This document shows positions 45,974-54,887 of a DNA stretch of 64,000 nt, one piece after another. This stretch comes from Cycloclasticus sp. GTDB lineage: Bacteria; Pseudomonadota; Gammaproteobacteria; Methylococcales; Cycloclasticaceae. Positions within the stretch are counted from its first letter, which is position 1. The number at the start of each line of letters is the position of its first letter. The translations under genes and the position numbers were made by a program. The stretch spans positions 2,043,144 through 2,107,143 of the forward strand of contig JBFLJU010000001.1 of assembly GCA_040743155.1 (NCBI GenBank). Reading direction: 5' to 3'. The notes under the pieces were generated by a model. The model did no database searches. It saw only the letters and a program-made list of their open reading frames with translations, and was not told the DNA's origin.

Positions 45974-48900
45974 TCAGCTTACATCAATATTTGCATCTGA
46001 GTGAGTCAATAGGTCACTACCCGTTATATTCGTTCCTGTTGATGCCGATACTGTTACATCAATGCTACCACTGACAACATCCCCATCCGCGTCTGTTGCA
46101 TCATACCCAAACTGCATCATCACATCTTGAGGGTCACCTAAATCAGTATAGGTAATGCCACCAATTTTAAAGTCACCACTTGTGACGAATAACTCAACGC
46201 TATCAAAATCAATTGTTGGGCTTATTGGATCACTTAAACCATTTCCGTTAATTGTTAACGGTCCTGACTCAGTTGTATTATCAACACTGTTATATACCGT
46301 CCACGTTAATGTGTCACCAGACCCACCAACATCTTTAATATCTAACTGTAAATCATTAATTAACAATCCATTATTAAAGGTGTAGAGAATCGTCTCACCA
46401 CCACCATTGTCGTTCATCACATTATTGTTAATTCCAATAAAGCCGTTACTTGTATTAACTGTTGTTCCGGCATCTACTATAGAAATAGTCAAATCAGAGC
46501 CCACATCGACTGATTCCGTTGGCCCACCAGCACTAATCCCAGTAAAGGATAATTCTACTTTAGACGTTGGCAAATCAAGAACGTTATCTGCTGATAAGGT
46601 GATTTCATAAGTTCCGTCTGCATTAGAATTTGTTGGAGTTATCGTGAACACTTCTTCACCAACGTCATAAATACCATCAGTATCTAGATCAATATAGCCT
46701 ACAAAAGACTCTAAGCCATTTCCGGTATCAATAGATTCCGTCAAAATAGCTTGATCGCCTGAGGTTAAGGGCACTGATGAACTGTCCAAACTAAAGACCA
46801 CGCCACCTAAAGCATCCTCACCTAAATCATAAGCTAGCACTTCTAGACTATCGCCAGCTGAAAGATTAATGACGCCATCTTTATCAGTGACTACTGGGCC
46901 ATCGTCATAAACAGTAACTGTGAACGATGATGCGTTATCAACAGAGTTATCGCTATCTGTAGCTGTGACACCAATATTCAAAACAATTTCAGCGTCTTCA
47001 GCACCTGAGTGCGTCATGATAAGAAGCTGGGTAAAAGTATATGTACCATTAGCGTTATTAACAATTTTCCAACTACCATCATCAGCATTTAATGTATCGG
47101 TACCATCCCATGTTGCGCCTGTAGCCGATAGCTCAACTGTTGCTCCAGCTAAGTCATTACCAAAATCAACGTCTAACGTTCCGTCTATTGAAGTTTTACC
47201 ATTGGTTTCATCCACCGCCGCGTTACTAACGCTCACTGTCGGCTTTGAATCTTCACCTAAGTTAATCGTTAAGGTCGCATCTGCGGTGTCGTTATCTCCA
47301 TCTGTGATGGTGTAATCAATAATAACCGTACCCGTTTCACCATCAACTGAGTTATACGTCACTTGACCATTCGATAAGAACGAGACACTACCTGCACCTG
47401 TATTAACCGTTGCTCCAGTTAACGTTGCACCATCCGCGCCTTCTGTATCGCTCGTGCCATCTCCATTGCTCATCACATTGTAAACAACATCACTGTCTTC
47501 ATCGCCTTGTGTCGCTTCATCATCAACGGCTGTCGGTACGTCGTCTTGCACCGTTACCGTTAAGGTATCAGCTGATGAAACACTGTCATCAGAGTCTGTT
47601 ACAACAACGCTAAAGTCATCTTTAATTCCGTCGGTGCTTGTACCTTGGGTTGTATGATCGGTCGTGTTATCACTTAATGTATAAGACCACGTGTAAACAC
47701 CGCCTGTATTGGTCACCGTTAAGTCACCGTACTCGCCATTCACTACGCCACCTGCCGTGACATCTACGCCACCTACTGTTAGCGTTTGAAGACTATCATC
47801 ACCTGTTCCAATCGTGAAAGTTCCGGTGTCTGTTTCAGCTGTACTGCCTGAGTTGCTACCGTCTGATAACGCCGCTTCGTCAACTGTTCCATCCGTCACG
47901 CTCACTGTCGGCTTTGAATCTTCACCTAAGTTAATCGTTAAGGTCGCATCTGCGGTGTCGTTATCTCCATCTGTGATGGTGTAATCAATAATAACCGTAC
48001 CCGTTTCACCATCAACTGGGTTATACGTCACTTGACCATTCGATAAGAACGAGACACTACCTGCACCTGTATTAACCGTTGCTCCAGTTAACGTTGCACC
48101 ATCCGCGCCTTCTGTATCGCTCGTGCCATCTCCATTGCTCATCACATTGTAAACAACATCACTGTCTTCATCGCCTTGTGTCGCTTCATCATCAACGGCT
48201 GTCGGTACGTCGTCAACAATTTGAATACTTAATATATCTGAAGTGAAATCACCATCTGTATCTGTTAGTTCAACCACCAAGTTTTCGAATATGTTGTTTT
48301 CACCATCATCAACACCCCCATGGTCCTCATTATCTTTTAGCTCATACTCATAAGTAACAAGACCTGTTAAGTCGTCATATCCAGTAACAACAATTTCATT
48401 GCCTAAACCCGTTGTTACCGTATTGCCAGTCAAGCCGGCAATATTGATAACGGTCACCCCATCAATTACTAGACTCCCGACACCATCTGGCGCACTAATA
48501 CCGAATGTACCCTCTTGAGTCGTAGACTGAGATCCATCCGAACCATTTAGTAGGTCATCTTCATCGACCATAACATCCCCACCTTCAATTGCAGGTGTTA
48601 AATCACGAATTTCAACACCACTATCTCCACCAAAGATGGTGATGGTTAATGTTGTTGTTTGCGGATCGTTATAACCATCTGTTACGGTGTAGCTAAATTG
48701 GTCTGTTACTTCTTCACCGAAGGTAAGCTCGGACGTTTCAGGACCTGCCTCATAAACATAACCTCCATCAGCTTGTAACGTTAATATGCCGTATACCCCT
48801 GCTATTGGCGAACCAATTGAACCAACTGTATCATCACCGCCACCTAGTACGCCGTCATCGCCATGAGCGACAACTCCTGTAACGGTTAAAGAGTCACCAT

Positions 48901-50047
48901 CTGCATCTGTATCTGCAACATCTTGGAATGGTATTTCATCACCTTCAACTTCGGCATCAGGGTCAAATTCATGATCAACATTATTCAGAACATTGCCGCT
49001 AACGCTTGAGAGCTCGCCATAAGAATCACCCTCATCTGATGACTGCTCATATATTTCAGAAATAGGGTCAACTTGAACCCAGTTTGTATCTGGGTTTGCT
49101 ACTGGCGTTGTATCGTCGTCATAAATAGTAATTGTTGCTGAGTCCGCTTCTGGGTTGATTGTTGCACCTTCTGCACCAATCAACATAATGTCAAACGTTT
49201 CATTCCCTTCATCAACATGGTCTTCAACTACATTAACGGTTACTTCAAATGTTGTTGAACCTGCAGGTATCGTGACTGTTTGAATTGGGTCGCCATTAAA
49301 CCAATCTTGGGGGTTATCTGCCGAAAGCGGTCTTAGTTCATAAGTCACCTGCACATCGACATCAAACACTTTATCTAGGCTTAAAATAAACACAACAGGC
49401 TTGGTGCCTTCGCTTGTTCCCTCTAATACGCTAGCACCATTACCGCTAACAACTACCGGAAAATCACCGGTAGGAATACCATCTGTTGGAGGCGTACCGC
49501 CTGGGTTCTCAGGATCAATTTCCACCTCCACTTCAACAGACACGCTGACAACTGGCCCATCCTCTATAACCGGCGGCAATTCCTCATCCGACTGTAAAAA
49601 CTCCGCGTTAATACCGGCCGTTTCGTGCCCTGATTCTACAGGTGCATCTGGGTTTAAATAGTCCACACTTACAATGGTATGGCCATTGTTGCCTGTTCCA
49701 CCGGCTGCTGTGCCGGCTGCTGTTGCTGGCAAGTTGGCCGTTGGGTCAAAATTTGGATCCGCTAAAGCCTGCTGTAAAGCAGCCACTTCATCTTCTGCAT
49801 CAGCTCGGCTTTGCGCGGTTTGCTCACCTGCTTGATTGAGCAAATCGTCATTTAATACGATGCTTGAGTTGCTGCCTAAGTCTAAAACTGTGCCATCAGT
49901 GAAAGCGATAACGATAACGCCATCACCTGTGATTATTTTTTCGTTTTCTGCAACGCTATCGCCTACGCTTAATATGCGCTCCGTTCCGTCTTCTGCGATT
50001 GCTTTTACAACCCCTGTTACTGATTGTACTGTGCCTACGTTAGCCAT
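45974..50047 (-). CDS. LapA-type large adhesin with N-terminal retention module and tandem TAAG sites
   Basis: A 1357-residue acidic protein. Residues 1-100 form the retention module (GTVQSVTGVVKAIAEDGTER, GDGVIVIAFTDGTVLDLGS). LapG-type TAAG cleavage motifs are at 109-112 and 113-116 (ATAAGTAAGG), a tandem pair. A Calx-beta domain follows (about 210-310), then cadherin/VCBS-like beta domains; two units starting DDVPTAVDDEATQGDEDSD are almost identical at DNA level. The C-terminus ends GSIDVTVSASTGTNITGSDL and about 12 more residues, with no GGxGxD RTX repeats and no recognisable secretion tail. It should be exported by the type I system encoded divergently and released by LapG. It has its own upstream copy of the 21-bp element. 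Confidence 0.93.
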   Translation of the reverse strand: MANVGTVQSVTGVVKAIAEDGTERILSVGDSVAENEKIITGDGVIVIAFTDGTVLDLGSNSSIVLNDDLLNQAGEQTAQSRADAEDEVAALQQALADPNFDPTANLPATAAGTAAGGTGNNGHTIVSVDYLNPDAPVESGHETAGINAEFLQSDEELPPVIEDGPVVSVSVEVEVEIDPENPGGTPPTDGIPTGDFPVVVSGNGASVLEGTSEGTKPVVFILSLDKVFDVDVQVTYELRPLSADNPQDWFNGDPIQTVTIPAGSTTFEVTVNVVEDHVDEGNETFDIMLIGAEGATINPEADSATITIYDDDTTPVANPDTNWVQVDPISEIYEQSSDEGDSYGELSSVSGNVLNNVDHEFDPDAEVEGDEIPFQDVADTDADGDSLTVTGVVAHGDDGVLGGGDDTVGSIGSPIAGVYGILTLQADGGYVYEAGPETSELTFGEEVTDQFSYTVTDGYNDPQTTTLTITIFGGDSGVEIRDLTPAIEGGDVMVDEDDLLNGSDGSQSTTQEGTFGISAPDGVGSLVIDGVTVINIAGLTGNTVTTGLGNEIVVTGYDDLTGLVTYEYELKDNEDHGGVDDGENNIFENLVVELTDTDGDFTSDILSIQIVDDVPTAVDDEATQGDEDSDVVYNVMSNGDGTSDTEGADGATLTGATVNTGAGSVSFLSNGQVTYNPVDGETGTVIIDYTITDGDNDTADATLTINLGEDSKPTVSVTDGTVDEAALSDGSNSGSTAETDTGTFTIGTGDDSLQTLTVGGVDVTAGGVVNGEYGDLTVTNTGGVYTWSYTLSDNTTDHTTQGTSTDGIKDDFSVVVTDSDDSVSSADTLTVTVQDDVPTAVDDEATQGDEDSDVVYNVMSNGDGTSDTEGADGATLTGATVNTGAGSVSFLSNGQVTYNSVDGETGTVIIDYTITDGDNDTADATLTINLGEDSKPTVSVSNAAVDETNGKTSIDGTLDVDFGNDLAGATVELSATGATWDGTDTLNADDGSWKIVNNANGTYTFTQLLIMTHSGAEDAEIVLNIGVTATDSDNSVDNASSFTVTVYDDGPVVTDKDGVINLSAGDSLEVLAYDLGEDALGGVVFSLDSSSVPLTSGDQAILTESIDTGNGLESFVGYIDLDTDGIYDVGEEVFTITPTNSNADGTYEITLSADNVLDLPTSKVELSFTGISAGGPTESVDVGSDLTISIVDAGTTVNTSNGFIGINNNVMNDNGGGETILYTFNNGLLINDLQLDIKDVGGSGDTLTWTVYNSVDNTTESGPLTINGNGLSDPISPTIDFDSVELFVTSGDFKIGGITYTDLGDPQDVMMQFGYDATDADGDVVSGSIDVTVSASTGTNITGSDLLTHSDANIDVS
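47229..48214 (-). repeat. Two near-identical 317-bp repeats in the adhesin gene
   Basis: Sequence 47229-47545 recurs at 47898-48214 (offset 669 bp), with a single difference that I can see (47350 A, 48019 G; Ser versus Pro). It encodes a full beta domain (DEATQGDEDSDVVYNVMSNG). Such repeats recombine readily, giving size variants of the adhesin. Confidence 0.93.
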
Positions 50048-50115
50048 GATATTTCTCCGATCCGTTGGTTATTTCGTTAATTTTTTGTAAGTATTGCTTG
50101 TAAAACGTGTTTTTC

Positions 50116-50136
50116 CTATTGTACTAAGGTACTAAT
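50116..50136 (-). promoter_or_regulatory. 21-bp shared element, copy upstream of the adhesin
   Basis: This 21-bp sequence is identical to 50866-50886. On the minus strand it contains the direct repeat TTAGTACC-TTAGTACA. It lies 69 bp upstream of the adhesin ATG. The trailing TACAAT could serve as a -10 box. A regulator site for the nearby LuxR-type protein is a reasonable guess. Confidence 0.7.
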
Positions 50137-50147
50137 CTTTCTTATTT

Positions 50148-50384
50148 TTACGACTCTGTCGGCACATCGATTAAACAATGTAAATCGATTAATGTGACGC
50201 CCGTGAGCACTGATGAATACGTTGCCGGCTGGTCTTCTACGGTTGTAACGCTGACTTTGGTGCCTTCGCCCAGAGTCTCTATTGAGATAGACAAGTAGTC
50301 ACTCAGCACATCATTGCTTTCATCTACTAACAGGTCTTGTAGATCTAGGGCTTTTTGCTCGTTGTTTTCTGTTTCTTTTACCAT
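50148..50384 (-). CDS. 78-residue protein resembling a stand-alone type I secretion C-terminal domain
   Basis: The sequence KALDLQDLLVDESNDVLSDY then LSISIETLGEGTKVSVTTV and SSVLTGVTLIDLHCLI follows the pattern of the C-terminal target domain of large type I secreted adhesins (LDLSDLL..E....L..YL........I.V......... L.GVDL). Here it is a separate small gene, not the end of an adhesin. It has a good AGAGGA ribosome binding site overlapping the stop of the preceding receiver-like gene, so it is co-translated with it. The adjacent adhesin lacks such a tail. Homology is judged by eye; function is unknown. Confidence 0.72.
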   Translation of the reverse strand: MVKETENNEQKALDLQDLLVDESNDVLSDYLSISIETLGEGTKVSVTTVEDQPATYSSVLTGVTLIDLHCLIDVPTES

Positions 50385-50396
50385 CGTTTTATCCTC

Positions 50397-50801
50397 TTAA
50401 CGCTGACGCAATGAGTCAAGCAGGGTGGCGGTCATCCGTCGTGTTATCCATGCCTCGCCTGCATCCATGACCGTTACCAATCTATTGGAATATTCCTTTA
50501 GCTGGCTTAATTTCTGGTAGCCTTTTGCTCCCGCTAACAAGCAATTCAATATCTCTTTTTCGGTCAACTCATCTGCTATAACGACGATGCTGCATGCTGA
50601 GTTAGCCTTTACTAACACTTTTATATACTCTGCTGTTTGTTCTTGCATCATATTAAAGTTCAGCAGAACCACGACCGACGAAGATTGCTCAAGTACATTT
50701 AACGCTTTCACTTCATCATCAACACAACTCACATTGGCTTGAACTGCTGATAGTTCGGACTTTACTTGATCGGTTTTATCAATTACCAGTACATCTATCA
50801 T
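50397..50801 (-). CDS. Receiver-like protein without phospho-acceptor Asp or output domain
   Basis: A 134-residue CheY-like fold: strand 1 IDVLVIDKTD (Asp8), strand 3 VVVLLNFNMMQ with Asn48 where the phospho-accepting Asp should be, VVIADELTEKEI, and LLAGAKGYQKLSQL. The last part (VTVMDAGEAWITRRMTATLL) matches the linker before the HTH in LuxR-type response regulators, including 54888-55517 (LKGDIWIQRHLVPRVIGTLV), but the protein stops there. It may act as a decoy or partner of that regulator. Preceded by its own copy of the 21-bp element. Confidence 0.82.
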   Translation of the reverse strand: MIDVLVIDKTDQVKSELSAVQANVSCVDDEVKALNVLEQSSSVVVLLNFNMMQEQTAEYIKVLVKANSACSIVVIADELTEKEILNCLLAGAKGYQKLSQLKEYSNRLVTVMDAGEAWITRRMTATLLDSLRQR

Positions 50802-50865
50802 TGTTTAAGCTTTAAAGTGTGTTTTTGCCGAATAAAAGCAGTCTAGATGGGGCCTTAGCATTTGG

Positions 50866-50886
50866 CTATTGTACTAAGGTACTAAT
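50866..50886 (-). promoter_or_regulatory. 21-bp shared element, copy upstream of the receiver-like gene
   Basis: Identical over 21 bp to 50116-50136, 65 bp upstream of the 50801 start codon. The same orientation and spacing relative to the gene start as the other copy argues for a common regulator or promoter. Confidence 0.7.
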
Positions 50887-50914
50887 TCTTGAGGTTTTTG
50901 AGCGAGGCAGTGCT

Positions 50915-51253
50915 TCACAGAATATTGTCATCCTCGCCAATCAAGTTGCTGATAGCATTGACGTCATGCCTTAATTTCTTTCGCGCATTGAGTTTGGCTT
51001 GCACCGCTTCTGGCAACTCGGTAAAGACAAAGACTTGCTTTTCCATCAGCAAATCAACCAAGTCTTCTACGACCCGTACCATTTCACTATCAGAGCTGAG
51101 CAGTGATTTTTTTAATTCACTTCCATTGCTTGGTTGCTGTAAAAAGCCAGCCACATCGGGGTGGTCAAGCTCCAGCCATTGACTCTCGTCACCGAACGGT
51201 GTATCCAATAACTTAATAACTTCACCTTGCTGATTACGCTGAATATAAGGCAT
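50915..51253 (-). CDS. Tryptophan-synthase-beta-like small protein
   Basis: About 112 residues from MPYIQRNQQGEVIKLLDTPF. The first half has a short beta motif ending ESQWLELDHPDVAGFLQ. The second half (SEMVRVVEDLVDLLMEKQVF then VFTELPEAVQAKLNARKKLR) is a helical region seen in small proteins annotated as tryptophan synthase subunit beta-like. Actual function unknown. The frame is open to 51331, but a GGAG site sits just upstream of 51253. It lies between the adhesin regulators and the exporter genes, on the opposite strand to the exporter. Confidence 0.75.
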   Translation of the reverse strand: MPYIQRNQQGEVIKLLDTPFGDESQWLELDHPDVAGFLQQPSNGSELKKSLLSSDSEMVRVVEDLVDLLMEKQVFVFTELPEAVQAKLNARKKLRHDVNAISNLIGEDDNIL

Positions 51254-51375
51254 ATTGCGGCTCCATTTGCATTTTTTTAAATTTGTTCTAGTATCACCAA
51301 ATAAAAAACAATAATCAAACTTACCGCGCACGACAAGAATGTTTGCGCTTTGTTTCGTAATTTAACGGATAAAAA

Positions 51376-53538
51376 ATGGCAGAAGCAGTCCTAAGCAAAC
51401 CGATAGACAACATCTCGAGCATGACCTCTCAAGATGACCCCTTATTGCTAGCATTGTTATCGGTGTGTAAGTTGCTCAACAGCCCGCACTCCGCAGATTC
51501 TTTAACTGCTGGCTTACCCTTAGTTGACAACAAACTCACCGCATCTCTTTTTGTTAGAGCAGCGCAACGCGCAGGGTTTTCAACGGGATTGGTTCGCCGC
51601 CCACTGGCTGAAATATCTAATTTGGTTTTACCGGCTGTTTTACTACTTGAAGATGGAAAGACCTGTGTTCTCATTTCCAAAAAAGATGAGACATGCACCA
51701 TTATTCTGCCGGAAACAGATAGCGGTGAAAAAGCCGTTCATTTAAACGTACTAGATGAAATATACAGTGGTTCGGCCTTCTTTATTCAACTAAACCATAC
51801 CTTCGACGATAGAACAGCCGACTCTGTTATACCCAAAGCAAAGCATTGGTTTTGGGACGTTATTTATAAGTCTTGGCCTATCTACAGTGAAGCCCTTGCA
51901 GCATCCTTATTAATTAACTTGTTCGCCTTAGCATCGCCACTCTTCATAATGAACGTGTACGATCGCGTAGTGCCCAACCACGCGCTTGAAACGCTTTGGG
52001 TGCTAGCCATTGGCGTAACAATTGTGTTTACCTTTGACTTTGTTATGAAGGGGCTACGTGGTTACTTTATTGATGTCGCAGGCAAACGTTCGGACATTAT
52101 CCTATCCGCCACCATTTTTGAAAAGGTCATGGGCATTAAGATGGAAAACCGCCCAAAATCTGTGGGCGCATTTGCCAGTAACTTAAGTGAGTTTGAGTCT
52201 TTTCGCGATTTTTTAACGTCTGCAACACTAACGACCTTAATCGACCTACCCTTTCTATTTATTTTTATTGCCGTTATATACATGCTGGGCGGCAACTTAG
52301 CCTTAGTGCCTTTAGCGGTTTTACCCTTGGCTATACTAGGAGCACTCGCTGTACAAAAACCCCTTAAAAATACAATTAACGAACTCTTTAAGTACTCGGC
52401 ACAAAAAAATGCAACGCTGATTGAGTCACTTAACAACTTGGATTCCATTAAGAGCGCAGGAGCCGAAGGCCAAATCCAAGGTAAGTGGGAACAAAACATT
52501 GGACAAATCTCTCGCTTAAGTCTTAAATCACGTTTTTACTCGTCTATTGCCACCAACTTGACCGCATTTTTAACGCAAATGGCGTCAATTTCCGTGGTTG
52601 TTTTCGGTGTATATAAAATTTCTGAAGGCGAGCTCACCATGGGTGCTTTAATTGCCTGCACCATTTTAACCGGCCGCGCACTAGCCCCTATTGGCCAAGT
52701 GGCTTCGTTACTAACACGTTACCATCAGGCGCGAGCTTCCTTAGATACATTAACCAATATGATGTCTCTACCGGTTGAACGCGAACCCGGTAAAAAATAC
52801 TTACACCGGCCAACGTTTAAAGGCGACATTGAATTCAAAAATATTTCGTTTAGCTACCCAGAGCAACCTATTAAGGCACTGGATAATATTTCTTTTAAGA
52901 TTAAAGCTGGCGAACGAATTGCTTTTATTGGCCGTATTGGCTCAGGAAAAAGCACCATCGAGAAGCTGATGCTTGGCATGTACGAACCACAAGAAGGCTC
53001 GATTTTGGTTGATGGAACTGATATTCGACAAGTTGACCCCTCTGACCTTCGTCGACAGATTGGCTATGTACCACAAGATATTTCACTGATGTTTGGCAGC
53101 GTTAAAGACAACATTACTTTAGGCTCCCGATATGCAGATGACGCATCCATTTTGCATGCCGCTGAAGTCGCCGGTGTTACCCAATTTGTCAACCGGCACC
53201 CCGAGGGTTTTGATATGCCTGTTGGCGAGCGCGGCTCTTCGCTCTCTGGCGGTCAACGCCAAAGCGTGGCTGTTGCCCGCTCTTTACTGCTTTCTCCGCC
53301 TATTTTTATTATGGATGAGCCAAGCAACTCAATGGATAACAGCACTGAAGCGCGATTTAAAGAAAAATTATCGGAGCAGCTAAACAAGCAAACGTTAATT
53401 TTGGTCACCCACCGAGCATCGTTATTAACTCTGGTTGACCGACTCATTGTGATGGATGGCTCTAAAATTATGGCCGACGGCCCTAAAGACAAAGTGCTTG
53501 AAGCGTTGAAAAAAGGACAAATCAAGGTTTCAAACTAA
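51376..53538 (+). CDS. lapB: Type I secretion ABC transporter, LapB type
   Basis: A 720-residue exporter. Residues 20-150 form a C39-like domain without the catalytic Cys/His arrangement. Six membrane helices follow (about 160-440), with LASPLFIMNVYDRVVPNHAL typical of LapB/RtxB exporters. The NBD has Walker A GRIGSGKST, signature LSGGQRQSVA and Walker B IFIMDEPSNS. It powers adhesin export. The fusion-protein gene starts 2 bp after its stop. Confidence 0.94.
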   Translation: MAEAVLSKPIDNISSMTSQDDPLLLALLSVCKLLNSPHSADSLTAGLPLVDNKLTASLFVRAAQRAGFSTGLVRRPLAEISNLVLPAVLLLEDGKTCVLISKKDETCTIILPETDSGEKAVHLNVLDEIYSGSAFFIQLNHTFDDRTADSVIPKAKHWFWDVIYKSWPIYSEALAASLLINLFALASPLFIMNVYDRVVPNHALETLWVLAIGVTIVFTFDFVMKGLRGYFIDVAGKRSDIILSATIFEKVMGIKMENRPKSVGAFASNLSEFESFRDFLTSATLTTLIDLPFLFIFIAVIYMLGGNLALVPLAVLPLAILGALAVQKPLKNTINELFKYSAQKNATLIESLNNLDSIKSAGAEGQIQGKWEQNIGQISRLSLKSRFYSSIATNLTAFLTQMASISVVVFGVYKISEGELTMGALIACTILTGRALAPIGQVASLLTRYHQARASLDTLTNMMSLPVEREPGKKYLHRPTFKGDIEFKNISFSYPEQPIKALDNISFKIKAGERIAFIGRIGSGKSTIEKLMLGMYEPQEGSILVDGTDIRQVDPSDLRRQIGYVPQDISLMFGSVKDNITLGSRYADDASILHAAEVAGVTQFVNRHPEGFDMPVGERGSSLSGGQRQSVAVARSLLLSPPIFIMDEPSNSMDNSTEARFKEKLSEQLNKQTLILVTHRASLLTLVDRLIVMDGSKIMADGPKDKVLEALKKGQIKVSN

Positions 53539-53540
53539 TT

Positions 53541-54812
53541 ATGTTAAATAAGATTTTCAACGCTAACAAGAAATACAAGCTACACGCTGAAGACCAGCCC
53601 TATATAACAGATGTTAACGCGGCCAGCTTGTACGGCGCATCCATCCAAAGCCACATCATCTTATGGATGTCCTTTAGTTTCATCGTTGTCGCCCTTATTT
53701 GGGCTGATTTTGCTGAACTTGATGAAGTTACTCGCGGCTCTGGCAAAACAACACCTTCCAGTCATATTCAAATCATACAGAACTTGGAAGGAGGAATTTT
53801 ATCTGAAATCTTGGTTAAAGAAGGTGAAACCGTTGAGAAAGGACAAGCACTACTACAGCTCGATGCTGTACGCTTTTCATCCTCTTTAAATGAGACCAAG
53901 CTGAAATATTTCGAACTGCTCGCCGCAACAGCACGATTATCGGCAGAAGTTGATAACAAACCTCTCCGTATTCCTGTTCAAGTATCAGAAAACGCGCCAG
54001 AAATCGCAAGCAATGCAAAGCAACTATTCGACTCACGCCGTAACGAGTTAAATGCCAGCACTAAATTTTTGTCTGAACAAATCAAGCAACGAGCAATAAG
54101 TTACGCATTTCTGAAAGAAGAAATGGAAATGTCGGCACCATTAGTAGATGAAGGCGCCATGTCCAAAGTTGAGTTGCTACGCATTAAACGAGAAGTTAAT
54201 GATTTAAGAGGCCAATTGACTGAAGCCAAAAATAAACTCCATGAAACAAAAGTGCGCTTTCAAACCAAGGCATTGGAAGAATTAAACCAAGTCAAAGCCG
54301 AGCTAGATAGAACCAGCCAGTCTACACTGGCATTGGAAGATCGAGTAACAAGAACCCGCGTCACTTCTCCCGTTAAAGGCATCATCAAGCAGCTTAAAGT
54401 CGCCACTATTGGTGGTGTTATTCAACCTGGCATGGACTTAGTTGAGATCGTTCCTCTTGAAGATCAACTTTTAATTGAAGCACAGATTCGGCCCGCCGAT
54501 ATTGCATTTCTTCACCCTGGTCAAAAAGCAATGGTAAAGCTCACCGCCTATGACTTTTCAATTTACGGCGGACTTGAAGCAGAACTCTAGCATATTAGTG
54601 CTGATAGCATCACCAATGAGGACGACGGCGAAAACTATTACATAATTCGCCTTCGTACCAATAAAAATTATCTCGAGAAAAACGGCGAAAAATTAAACAT
54701 TATTGCCGGCATGACTGCCGACGTTGATATTTTAACGGGTAAAAAAACTGTGTTAGATTACTTGCTTAAGCCTATTTTAAAAGCAAGAGAGCGCACGCTC
54801 AAGGAACGCTAA
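53541..54812 (+). pseudogene. lapC: HlyD-family membrane fusion protein (LapC type) interrupted by an in-frame TAG
   Basis: The reading frame encodes a normal 423-residue fusion protein, but codon 350 is TAG (54588-54590). Up to there: a membrane helix near 35-52, lipoyl half-motif IIQNLEGGILSEILVKEGET, a coiled-coil hairpin (about 110-270), then VTSPVKGIIKQLKVATIGGV. After the stop the same frame continues intact with HISADSITNEDDGENYYIIR, GMTADVDILTGKKTVLDYLL and a final LKPILKARERTLKER, the standard family ending. Nothing else is damaged. Options are a recent nonsense mutation, readthrough/suppression or a sequence error. The 349-residue product would lack the conserved C-terminal beta-barrel. 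Confidence 0.88.
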
Positions 54813-54887
54813 CATGACTTTATCAACCCACCATCTTTGCTTTAAGCAAAAAACACACGCTAGCTTTTACCGCAAAGAGCCGTCTTG

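Noticed and set aside
49401-49839. Plus-strand frames across the adhesin gene
   Set aside because: Low-complexity shadows caused by the repetitive, acidic coding sequence on the minus strand.
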